A stretch of DNA of 64,000 bases, from the NCBI RefSeq assembly GCF_000215955.2, contig NZ_AFNV02000005.1, positions 1-64,000 of the forward strand, given 5' to 3'. The notes under the pieces were generated by a model. The model was not told the DNA's origin. It made no database searches and saw nothing but the letters and a program-made list of their open reading frames with translations. Numbering within the stretch: position 1 is the stretch's first letter; each line of letters opens with the position of its first letter. Shown here one piece after another: positions 15,510 through 23,627 of the stretch. This stretch comes from Salinisphaera shabanensis E1L3A. GTDB taxonomy: Bacteria > Pseudomonadota > Gammaproteobacteria > Nevskiales > Salinisphaeraceae. The position numbers were made by a program, and so were the translations under genes.

Positions 15510-17014
15510 GCGATCACACTTCCACAGCGAGCCCGGCCAATACCGACTACACCGGCCGGCCGAGCGACGTGCCCAAGCCCAGCCCGCGGTTGTACAACAA
15601 CGACCTCGCCCCCGTGCAGCGTGATTTTCGCCCCTGGGGCGCCTATAGCGTGTTTACGCTCTGGGCAAACGATGTGCATAGCCTGGGCAACTACACCTTC
15701 GCGATCGGGCTGTTCGCGCTGGGCCTGGGCGCCTGGCAAATCATGACCACCATGCTCATTGGCGCGATCGTGCTGTTCGGCATGCTCACGCTCTCCGGCT
15801 TTGTCGGCGAGCGTACGGGCGTGCCCTTTCCGGTGATGAGCCGTATCGCCTTTGGTATCCACGGCGGGCGTATTGCCGCCATTGCCCGCGGCGCCGTGGC
15901 CATCGTGTGGTTCGGTATTCAGACATTTCTGGCCGCGGAAGTGCTCAACGTGGTGCTGGTGACGATCGCGCCCGGGCTGGCCTCACTGGAACAGACCCAG
16001 GTACTGGGTCTGTCGTTGCTCGGGTGGATATCGTTTTCGGCCCTGTGGCTGTTGCAGGTGGTGATCGTGAGCTATGGCATGGCCATGGTGCGCCGTTATG
16101 TATCGCTGGCCGGGCCGGTGATTCTCACCACCATGGCGCTGCTGGCGATCTGGGTGCTCGCCCAGGCCAACTTCACCATGGCGTGGTCGATCGATGAGCC
16201 GCTTACCGGTGCCGCGATGTGGCAGAAGATCTTCGCCGGCGCGGGCCTGTGGGTGGTCATCTATGCCACCTTCGCCCTGAATTTCAGCGACTTCACCCGC
16301 TGTGCCAAGAGCCGGCGCGCGATCGTGGTGGGCAACCTGGCCGGTATTCCGCTCAACATGATGCTGTTCGCAGCGATCGTGGTCGTGCTCGCCGGCGCCC
16401 AGTTTCAAATCGACGGCCAAATCATCCAGAGCCCGGCGGATATTGTGAGCAGCATGGCCCAGCCCTGGCTGCAGATCCCGGCCAGTTTGGCGCTGATCGT
16501 GCTCACCGTGGCGGTCAATCTCGTGGCCAACTTCGTGGCCCCGATCTATACCCTGGCCGATATCGCCCCGCGCGCGCTCAACTTCAAACGCGCTGGCGTG
16601 ATCAGCGCGGTGCTGGGCGCGGTGATTCTGCCCTGGAACCTCTACAACAGCCCGCTGGTGATCGAGTATTTCTTGGGCGGGCTGGGTGCTGTGCTCGGGC
16701 CGCTCTTCGGCGTGATCATGGCCGACTACTGGCTGCTGCGCCGCGAGCGCGTGAATGTGCCGGACCTCTACAGCGAACGCCCGGACGGCGACTACCACTA
16801 CACCGGCGGCGTCCATCGGCGCGCTTTCGCCGCGCTGATCCCGGCTGCCATCGTCGGCGTGGTGATCGCCCTCGTGCCCGCGTTTGAAAGCGTGGCCGGT
16901 TTTTCGTGGTTCTTCGGCGCGGCAATCGCGGCCGTGCTGTATCTGCTGATCGTACCGCGCGGCCAGCGCTTCAACGACGTGAGCGGCGCGGGCATTTCGC
17001 GCCCCGGTATCTGA
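15506..17014 (+). CDS. NCS1-family permease (probable allantoin/purine-related uptake)
   Basis: 502 residues with about twelve hydrophobic segments. NNDLAPVQRDFRPWGAYSVF and LWANDVHSLGNYTFAIGL are the NCS1 signature, and NFVAPIYTLADIAPR follows in a later segment. NCS1 proteins import nucleobases, hydantoins or allantoin by cation symport across the inner membrane. Position right after allA points to allantoin or a related ureide. Its stop codon is the left boundary of the structured repeat 17012-17293. Confidence 0.88.
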   Translation: MSDHTSTASPANTDYTGRPSDVPKPSPRLYNNDLAPVQRDFRPWGAYSVFTLWANDVHSLGNYTFAIGLFALGLGAWQIMTTMLIGAIVLFGMLTLSGFVGERTGVPFPVMSRIAFGIHGGRIAAIARGAVAIVWFGIQTFLAAEVLNVVLVTIAPGLASLEQTQVLGLSLLGWISFSALWLLQVVIVSYGMAMVRRYVSLAGPVILTTMALLAIWVLAQANFTMAWSIDEPLTGAAMWQKIFAGAGLWVVIYATFALNFSDFTRCAKSRRAIVVGNLAGIPLNMMLFAAIVVVLAGAQFQIDGQIIQSPADIVSSMAQPWLQIPASLALIVLTVAVNLVANFVAPIYTLADIAPRALNFKRAGVISAVLGAVILPWNLYNSPLVIEYFLGGLGAVLGPLFGVIMADYWLLRRERVNVPDLYSERPDGDYHYTGGVHRRAFAALIPAAIVGVVIALVPAFESVAGFSWFFGAAIAAVLYLLIVPRGQRFNDVSGAGISRPGI

Positions 17015-17293
17015 GGAACCTCTGATCTATTCATGCACGGTCGCGCCGGAGTCTTTTGCGCGCGACCAACGAGCATCCGCGAGCCGCAGTTTGCTGATTG
17101 CAAATAAACAAGAATGCGCGCCGCTCAGGCGCGCGCAAAAGCCCTGCCGCAGGGCGGTTTGGCCCAAAAGGCCCCGCTACGGCGTTGCATGGCTTGGTCA
17201 TAGAATGGCTATGACGCGGCGCCATGCGCCTTGTATCGAGGCCTTTTGGGACACAAACGCGAACCGTGTATGAACAGATCAGAGGCTCCCTAA
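17012..17293. repeat. Structured ~282-bp intergenic element, copy 1
   Basis: Terminal arms 17018-17041 and 17263-17286 are complementary over about 22 of 24 positions. Inside are the nested stem GCATGGC (17187) / GCCATGC (17221) with the inner stem GTCATAG (17197) / CTATGAC (17209), and the hairpin GCCCTGCCGCAGGGC. A second copy, in opposite orientation, lies at 46708-46990; shared blocks include GGTCGCGCCGG, TCAGGCGCGCGCAAA, CGCCTTGT and CGAACGCGAACCG. No reading frame of note, so it is a MITE-like or structured-RNA element. Confidence 0.75.
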
Positions 17294-17309
17294 CTTAAAA
17301 GAGCATTGC

Positions 17310-18032
17310 ATGCGAATTCTCATCGCCAACGTCAACACCACCGCTTCCATGACCGATGCCATCGCCGCCCAGGCGCGGCGCGTGGCCGCCCCCGGCACCG
17401 AAATCGTCGCGCTCACGCCGGCCTTTGGCGCCGAATCGGTCGAAGGCAACTATGAAAGCTATGTGGCCGCGGTCGCGGTAATGGAAACCATTCGTGCCTA
17501 CGAGGGCGAATACGATGCCATCATCCAGGCCGGCTACGGCGAGCACGGCCGCGAAGGTCTACAGGAGCTGTTCGACGTGCCGGTGGTGGATATAACTGAA
17601 GCCGCCGCGGCGAGCGCGATGTTCGTCGGCCACAAGTATTCGGTGGTCACCACCCTCGACCGGGCCGTACCGCTGATCGAAGACCGCCTGCTGCTGGCCG
17701 GCCTCGATCGCCGCTGTGCCTCGGTACGCGCCAGCGGACTGGCCGTGCTCGATCTCGAACGCGACCCCGACGCCGCTATCGAGCGTATCGTCGAACAGGC
17801 CGTGGCCGCCGTGGAAGAGGACCGGGCCGAGGCGATCTGTCTGGGCTGTGGCGGCATGTCGGGGCTCACCCAGCGGGTGATCGAACGGACCGGCGTGCCG
17901 GTGATCGACGGCGTGGCCGCCGCCGTGTGTCTGGCCGAAGGGCTGGTCCGCCAGGGCCTGAGCACCTCCAAGAGCCGCACCTATGCGCCGCCGCGGCCCA
18001 AGCAGTTCAAGAACTGGCCGCCGCGCAGCTGA
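17310..18032 (+). CDS. Asp/Glu/hydantoin racemase family protein (probable allantoin racemase)
   Basis: 240 residues. NVNTTASMTDAI near the start, PVVDITEAAAASA in the middle and CLGCGGMSGL plus PVIDGVAAAVCLAEGL near the end are typical of HyuE-type hydantoin/allantoin racemases. The second catalytic Cys (LGCGGM) is present, but the first position, usually Cys in HyuE, appears to be in a GYGEHG loop without Cys, so the mechanism may differ. It would interconvert allantoin enantiomers for the stereospecific allantoinase. Separated from the permease by the structured repeat. Confidence 0.78.
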   Translation: MRILIANVNTTASMTDAIAAQARRVAAPGTEIVALTPAFGAESVEGNYESYVAAVAVMETIRAYEGEYDAIIQAGYGEHGREGLQELFDVPVVDITEAAAASAMFVGHKYSVVTTLDRAVPLIEDRLLLAGLDRRCASVRASGLAVLDLERDPDAAIERIVEQAVAAVEEDRAEAICLGCGGMSGLTQRVIERTGVPVIDGVAAAVCLAEGLVRQGLSTSKSRTYAPPRPKQFKNWPPRS

Positions 18033-18057
18033 GCACGTGTTTGATGTCGTACAGGCG

Positions 18058-18930
18058 TTAGCCGCTTTCGGCGAAATCCAGTTCGGCATCGACCACGCGA
18101 TCGAACGTCCAGCCGATGTCGAAAGAAAACGGACGGCCGGTTTCGGCGACACGTTTGTTGCACTCGTCGTGACTGCCGCTCGAAGCCATGCCGCCGCGGC
18201 CCGGCCCCATGTCGATGGCATCACCGATGACGCCAAAATCCAGTCTTACATGGTGCAGCGTGGGCGAGACGCCGAAACCGGTGCCATGGGATTGGCTCAC
18301 CTCGAAGCGATCCGATGTAAAGGCCTCGTGCAAGGGCGCATACTCGAAATCGATCGCATGTTTTCTGGCCGCGGCATCGAAGGTGTCGAAATCGACTGGT
18401 AGTGGTGGCTCGAATTCGAGCCGGACGATGCAGTGCGTCGGATTATTGGTGGCCGGCATCTCGATGCCATAGCGGTATTGCTTGAAATAGATCAGCGATG
18501 CGCCGCCATGGCCTAGCGCTACCTGACTGGTGTCGCCGTCCACCGTGATTCCAGGCGGCCAGTTTTCGCGTGCGTCGTGCAGCTCGTCGAAGATATCTCG
18601 TATCGACTGACGCTGACTGGCGTCGAGATCGTCGACGAAGGTCAGTCGCATGCGATAGCGATGCTTGTAGAACGTCGTGCCCGGGTTGTTCTTGCTCTCG
18701 TACGGGATTTCCTGCGGCTCCATCGATTCGAGCCGCAGCTCGCCGAATTGGCCGAACCGCTCGTCGACGGAAACCCTGAGGCTTGCGGGAATCGGCCGCA
18801 TGCCGCCGTTGAGCGGATCGCTTTCGCCGAACTCGAGTACGGCCGTGCCGCCGTCGCTACAACCTGAAAGCGGACTTATACCGGCGACGACAAAAAGCGC
18901 ACAGCCGATACGAACCGAAGATGAGGGCAA
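18058..18930 (-). CDS. Hypothetical lipoprotein
   Basis: 290 residues. The N terminus has a short basic start, a hydrophobic stretch and a lipobox LSGC (Cys24), so it is probably a lipid-anchored periplasmic or outer-membrane protein. The body is mostly beta-rich with no catalytic motif that I recognise. It converges with the racemase gene, stop codons 25 bases apart. Function unknown. Confidence 0.7.
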   Translation of the reverse strand: MPSSSVRIGCALFVVAGISPLSGCSDGGTAVLEFGESDPLNGGMRPIPASLRVSVDERFGQFGELRLESMEPQEIPYESKNNPGTTFYKHRYRMRLTFVDDLDASQRQSIRDIFDELHDARENWPPGITVDGDTSQVALGHGGASLIYFKQYRYGIEMPATNNPTHCIVRLEFEPPLPVDFDTFDAAARKHAIDFEYAPLHEAFTSDRFEVSQSHGTGFGVSPTLHHVRLDFGVIGDAIDMGPGRGGMASSGSHDECNKRVAETGRPFSFDIGWTFDRVVDAELDFAESG

Positions 18931-19090
18931 GCGCTGAAACTCCTTGTCGGCATTGCCAGCTCATCTTACGCGAAAAACACAAGCGCATGATATTGAAGAA
19001 CTTTGAGCATAAAATTGTCCACGATCGATCGTGGCGAGGGGACGGCGTAGTCGGGCAGACTATGCAGCGACCCCGCCCGCCTGGTGCCAC

Positions 19091-19594
19091 ATGACAATTG
19101 ACCACCACCCGGCTCGGGATCATTCACTGCACCGACGCTCGGGTAATCGGGGCCTACTGGGCCCGATCTGGGCCGGCACCTGGCGATTCGCCCTGGCTGG
19201 ACCGCCGGTCGGCACGGCTCTGTTGGTGCTGCCGATGCTCGCGGCGTCGGCGTCGGCGTTGGACATGCCGGTTAGCTTAGATGAGGTAATCGGCAGCTGG
19301 CTGTTCTTCTCGATATTCGCCTATTTCTTTGCCGGCCCCTCGGCGGCCATGGCCGGTGCTTTGTACGGCTGGATGAAATATCACAGCGGCCATCGCAGCC
19401 GATGGGGTATTGGCGCGCTTGCCGGCACGCTGGGCTGGCTGCTCCAGGTCGCAGCCATAGCGCTATGGACCCCGGACGTAGAGAACATACAAGCCGTCGT
19501 CTTCACCCCGATCGCGCTGGCGTCGGGCGCCCTCTGTGGGCGTTTGTTCGAGCCTGCCTCTTCGGCGGCGAAAGACAGCACCGTGCCGCGATGA
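19091..19594 (+). CDS. Hypothetical small membrane protein
   Basis: 167 residues from the ATG at 19091, with four likely membrane segments (near residues 32-54, 64-82, 102-118 and 128-146) and a GPSAAMAGALYGWMKY segment. The stop overlaps the start of the following WG-repeat lipoprotein gene (ATGA), so the two probably act together. No family recognised. Confidence 0.6.
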   Translation: MTIDHHPARDHSLHRRSGNRGLLGPIWAGTWRFALAGPPVGTALLVLPMLAASASALDMPVSLDEVIGSWLFFSIFAYFFAGPSAAMAGALYGWMKYHSGHRSRWGIGALAGTLGWLLQVAAIALWTPDVENIQAVVFTPIALASGALCGRLFEPASSAAKDSTVPR

Positions 19595-21189
19595 CGACAA
19601 CGCCTACGTCTGTTCGCAGCCGGCGTCGCCTGCTGACCCGTACGGTACTGCTCGCATTGCTGGCGCTTGCTCTGGCCGCGTGTAGCACGCCTGACGACAA
19701 GGCACCCGATACTCGGATGGTGCCGTGGCGCGGCGCCGACGGGCAGTTCGGCTTCTCGACCCGCGACGAACAACTACTCATCGAGCCGCGCTTTCAAACA
19801 GCCCGACCCGGCAACCACGGTTTTGCGCCCGTCGCCACCGCCAAGGATCGCTGGGGGCTGGTCGACGCCCACGGCCATATGGCACTGGATTTCGACTATG
19901 CCGCCATGGAGTTCATCGACACGCCGTATGCCGCGCTCGTCGTGACCAAGACGGAATACAACGCCTGGTGGCGCGTCTGGGAATGGCGCCTCTGGCCGGA
20001 ATTCAACATTCTGAGCACATCGCATAACGGGCCGACACTGACCACCCGAGTGCCGCGCGCCGTCTGGCGGGTATACGACCCCGCCACGGGCGAAACGCTC
20101 TATGAAAGCGACCGCCCCGACGACAAAAAGGGCGGTGCCGATAGCCAGTACTGGCGCGATGACTGGGAACCCGAGCGCCATCGCCCCCGCGACCTACGGA
20201 TCGACCATTGGCCGGACGGTGCGGTGGTGATCGACAACACCCTCTATGCCGACAGCGGCACCGGCCGTTTGAGCGCCGTCGCGCACGATATTCGCGACCG
20301 CCTCGCCGGCGGTGATTTTCTGCAGCGTATCGATGACAAACGCCACCGCCGCACCGACGCCAACGGCCAAGCAACCGATGCGCCTGTCTATACCGAACGC
20401 TACGGCGTGCCATTCGAAACCGAAGACGGCGAATCGATCACCGTGCCGCGTTCAAACGTCTTCGAAGACGAGGCCGGCCGGTTCTATCTGTTCCCCGACC
20501 TGTCGCACCCACTTCCGACCACGCTGGCTGACTACCGATTCGCGGACGGCACACGCCTCGCGGCACGGGATTTCGCCGGCACGAACGTAGCCACGTTCAT
20601 GCCCGTGCCGAACAGTCCTTGGTTTGCACTCGTCTCGCGAGTGACGCGCACCGGCCAGACCGAGCCCGGCAAGACGCTCACGTTCCTGTTCGACGGCGAC
20701 GGCCGCTGGTGCGAAGGTTTCTATTGCATGCTCGCCGACGGGCGCATGCTGTTTCGCTATACCGAGCCCTATGGCGTGCTCGCGCCCAACCTGACGTTCG
20801 AGCCGCTGCCCATGGCCGCCATGGGGCGCGGCGCGCTCGGCCCGCACCGCTACGCAGGCACGGATAGCAAGGACCGCAAGGGCGTCTACGACAGCGAAAA
20901 CCGCCGCTCGGTGTTTCGAGCGGCGAACATCGCGATCGACAGCCTGCCGTTGGCCCCTGGCCGCGTCGGCTACCGAGCCAAGAACAGCGAGGGCAAGTCT
21001 GTCGGCGCCGGTCTGCTCGACAGTGAGACCGGCTACGTCGCGGTGCCGCCCATATACGGCTATATCAAAGACGATGGCCACGTGCTGTTCGATCCTGACG
21101 ACGGCGAACCCATGCACTTCTATATCGATTTGCAAAGCGGACGCGAATATCGTGACGGCGCTGCGCAGCGGCCTGCCGACGAGTCTTAG
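19591..21189 (+). CDS. WG-repeat-like lipoprotein
   Basis: 532 residues. RRRLLTRTVLLALLALALAA precedes a lipobox Cys near residue 31, giving a lipoprotein signal. Beta-rich units such as WRGADGQFGFSTRDEQLLIE and KDRWGLVDAHGHMALDFDYA follow the WG (KWG) repeat style, in which each unit restates G-x-D/x-I-P-x-x-Y-D. Probably surface or periplasmic, role unknown. Translationally coupled to the membrane protein gene upstream. Confidence 0.65.
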   Translation: MTTTPTSVRSRRRLLTRTVLLALLALALAACSTPDDKAPDTRMVPWRGADGQFGFSTRDEQLLIEPRFQTARPGNHGFAPVATAKDRWGLVDAHGHMALDFDYAAMEFIDTPYAALVVTKTEYNAWWRVWEWRLWPEFNILSTSHNGPTLTTRVPRAVWRVYDPATGETLYESDRPDDKKGGADSQYWRDDWEPERHRPRDLRIDHWPDGAVVIDNTLYADSGTGRLSAVAHDIRDRLAGGDFLQRIDDKRHRRTDANGQATDAPVYTERYGVPFETEDGESITVPRSNVFEDEAGRFYLFPDLSHPLPTTLADYRFADGTRLAARDFAGTNVATFMPVPNSPWFALVSRVTRTGQTEPGKTLTFLFDGDGRWCEGFYCMLADGRMLFRYTEPYGVLAPNLTFEPLPMAAMGRGALGPHRYAGTDSKDRKGVYDSENRRSVFRAANIAIDSLPLAPGRVGYRAKNSEGKSVGAGLLDSETGYVAVPPIYGYIKDDGHVLFDPDDGEPMHFYIDLQSGREYRDGAAQRPADES

Positions 21190-21262
21190 TCATGCTCCAT
21201 GTCTGACCATCGGTTTCCAGTAACACGCTCGTACATCCATGGCGGATTTCAGCGATACGCGC

Positions 21263-22147
21263 TCATCCGATGCCATGCCAGCGCGCCGCAACGGCGCCTA
21301 CGTCGGCCAGGACACGATCGCGCTGTGCTTTCGACGCACTTGAGCCCGTGTAGTACGTCGCAATCAGTACCGGCGCGCCGCCTTCGGGCCAGGTGATGGC
21401 AATATCATTGGCCGTGTTGTTGCCGCCGGAGCCGGTCTTGTCGCCGATACGCCAGCTTTCGCTCAGGCCGGCGCGCAAACGGTTGTCGCCGGTTTCATTG
21501 GCTTCGAGCCGTGCAATGAGCTGATCGCGCGAGGACGAAGTAAGACGATCGCCCAGCAGAATCTTCTGCATGAGCCCCACCATCGCTCGCGGCGTGGTGC
21601 TGTCGTGCGGGTTGCCGGGCGTATATTCGTTAAGCGCTGTTTCGTAACGATCCAGACGGGTCACGTCATCGCCGAGTGAACGCATGAAGGCAGTCAGCGC
21701 CTTGGGGCCACCCAGGCTTTGAAGCATGAGATTGCCGGCGGTGTTGTCGCTCAACGTGATTGCGGCACGACAGATCGCGCCCAGCGTCATGCCGGTGCCG
21801 GCATGCTTTTCGGTTTCGGGCGAATAGGTCACGAGGTCGGCCGTGGCGTAGTCGATATGCCGGTCGAGAGACTCCTCGCCCGCGTCCACACGCGACAGGA
21901 TCATCGCCGCGGCGACAACCTTGAACGTGCTGCACAACAGAAAGCGCTCATCGCCGCGCTGGGCGATATATCGATCGCTGCCGGTATCGAGCACGCAAAC
22001 GCCAAGGCGACCGCCATGACGCTTTTCGAGCTTGTGCATCGTGGCCGCAAAATCGTCAGCCTCGCGGGCAAGAACTGCGGGCATACCGAGCACTGATAGC
22101 GCGGCACCCGCAGTGAGTTGTTTGAGAATACGACGACGCGTGGTCAC
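21263..22147 (-). CDS. Class A beta-lactamase
   Basis: 294 residues from a GTG at 22147. The N terminus TTRRRILKQLTAGAAL looks like a twin-arginine signal. Active-site motifs are all present: CSTFK (Ser70-x-x-Lys73), SDN (130 loop), ETALN (Glu166-x-x-x-Asn170) and KTGSGG (234 loop). A Cys precedes Ser70 as in some carbapenemases, but no Cys is visible at the 238 position, so that disulfide cannot form. It hydrolyses beta-lactams in the periplasm. No ampR-type regulator adjoins it and base composition is chromosomal, so it is probably an intrinsic species enzyme. Confidence 0.88.
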   Translation of the reverse strand: MTTRRRILKQLTAGAALSVLGMPAVLAREADDFAATMHKLEKRHGGRLGVCVLDTGSDRYIAQRGDERFLLCSTFKVVAAAMILSRVDAGEESLDRHIDYATADLVTYSPETEKHAGTGMTLGAICRAAITLSDNTAGNLMLQSLGGPKALTAFMRSLGDDVTRLDRYETALNEYTPGNPHDSTTPRAMVGLMQKILLGDRLTSSSRDQLIARLEANETGDNRLRAGLSESWRIGDKTGSGGNNTANDIAITWPEGGAPVLIATYYTGSSASKAQRDRVLADVGAVAARWHGIG

Positions 22148-22334
22148 GAGACAGATCCAGGACAAAAGCGGGGCGGGATCATAGCAGCGGCGCTTGCGCG
22201 CATCGCCAACGGTTGTCGAAGCCCGGTTCGAGCAAAGCTCGCTTCGCGGTTGCGTAATTCTCACGGCACTCGTACAACGGTCGGGATAAGCGCCCCGATT
22301 TTGGCGCCTACCTCTTCAACCCGAGAAATACGAT

Positions 22335-23498
22335 ATGAGCAATACCGTGGCAATCGTCGGCAGCGGCCATACGAAGTTCGGCCGGCTCGAAGACAACCTG
22401 GAAGCGCTGATCGTTGCCGCCACGCGCGAAGCAGTAGAAGAATCCGGCCTCGCCCCCGAGCAGATCGATGCGGTATTTCTCGGCCACTTCAATTCCGGCA
22501 TGGTCACCGACGGCTTTGCCTCGTCGCTGATTCATCAGGCCTATCCGGAGCTGCGCTTCAAGCCGGCCATGCGCGCCGAAAACGCCTGTGCCTCCGGCTC
22601 GGCTGCCATCCATGCGGGCATGAACACCATTCTCGCCGGCAAGGCCCAGACCGTGCTGGTGGTCGGCGCCGAAAAAATGACCCATCGCCCCACTGCCGAT
22701 GTGACCACGGCTCTGGCTGGCGCGGGCTATCAGAACGACGACGATGAAAAGATCCTGAGCTTTCCGCAGGTGTTCGGCGTGGCCGCGCAGCAGTACGCCG
22801 AGCGCTATGCCAGCCCGCTCGATGCCATGGCCCATATCGCGGCCAAGAATCACCACAACGCCATGCGTAATCCGCTGGCGCATATGCAGAAGGCATTCTC
22901 CTTTGACGCGTGCAGCCAGGTCAGCGACAAGAACCCCGAAATCGCGCCGCCGCTACGCCTGACCGATTGCTCACTGGTCACCGACGGTGCCGCCGCGATC
23001 GTGCTCACCGCCGAAGACAACGCCGCGAACTTCCAAAACGCCGCCCGTTTTCGCTCGGCCGTGCACGTGAGCGATTTCCTGCCCATGGGCCGTCGTGACT
23101 TCGTGGCCTTCGAAGGCCCCGAACGCGCATTCGCGATGGCACTCGAACAGGCCGGCGTCACAGTCGACGATATCGACTTCGCCGAAGTCCACGACTGTTT
23201 CACCATCGCCGAACTGCTCACCTACGAAGCCATGGGCCTCGCGCCCAAGGGCCAGGGCGCACGGGCGATCGAGGACGGCAGCGTCTATCGCGACGGCCGC
23301 CTGCCGGTGAATCTCTCTGGCGGGCTCAAAGCCAAGGGCCACCCGGTCGGCGCGACCGGCGTATCCATGCATGCGATCGCCTATCGCCAGCTCACCGGCC
23401 AGGCCGGCGAGCTCCAGCTGCCCAACGCCAAGCTGGGGCTGATTTTCAATATGGGCGGTGCGGCCGTAGCGAACTACGTTTCCGTGTTGGAGGCGTAA
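22335..23498 (+). CDS. Thiolase (acetyl-CoA acetyltransferase, SCP2-like)
   Basis: 387 residues. The nucleophile Cys is in AENACASGSAAIHAG, followed by the catalytic EVHDCF and GHPVGATG motifs of thiolases; the layout with DFAEVHDCFTIAELL is typical of the SCP2-like/acyl-CoA acetyltransferase branch. It condenses or cleaves acyl-CoAs in the cytoplasm. Stands alone, so the pathway is not clear; a terminator-like hairpin follows. Confidence 0.85.
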   Translation: MSNTVAIVGSGHTKFGRLEDNLEALIVAATREAVEESGLAPEQIDAVFLGHFNSGMVTDGFASSLIHQAYPELRFKPAMRAENACASGSAAIHAGMNTILAGKAQTVLVVGAEKMTHRPTADVTTALAGAGYQNDDDEKILSFPQVFGVAAQQYAERYASPLDAMAHIAAKNHHNAMRNPLAHMQKAFSFDACSQVSDKNPEIAPPLRLTDCSLVTDGAAAIVLTAEDNAANFQNAARFRSAVHVSDFLPMGRRDFVAFEGPERAFAMALEQAGVTVDDIDFAEVHDCFTIAELLTYEAMGLAPKGQGARAIEDGSVYRDGRLPVNLSGGLKAKGHPVGATGVSMHAIAYRQLTGQAGELQLPNAKLGLIFNMGGAAVANYVSVLEA

Positions 23499-23534
23499 AG
23501 GGGCCGGCCCTCAGCGTCGCGCGCTCGCCAACCC

Positions 23535-23618
23535 GTTTTTGACGGCCGCTCGGCGAGCTGTTCCAGTCCGTCTAAAAACGCTTGCACAGGCAAGGCGGCA
23601 ACAAGCCGCCCTGCCTTT
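23535..23618. terminator. Terminator-like hairpins between convergent genes
   Basis: GTTTTTGACGG (about 23535) and CCGTCTAAAAAC (about 23568) pair, and AAGGCGGC-AACAA-GCCGCC followed by CTGCCTTT lies at 23591-23618. They sit between the thiolase gene and the convergent aldehyde oxidoreductase gene, so they can serve both strands. Confidence 0.5.
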
Positions 23619-23627
23619 ATGGCTACA

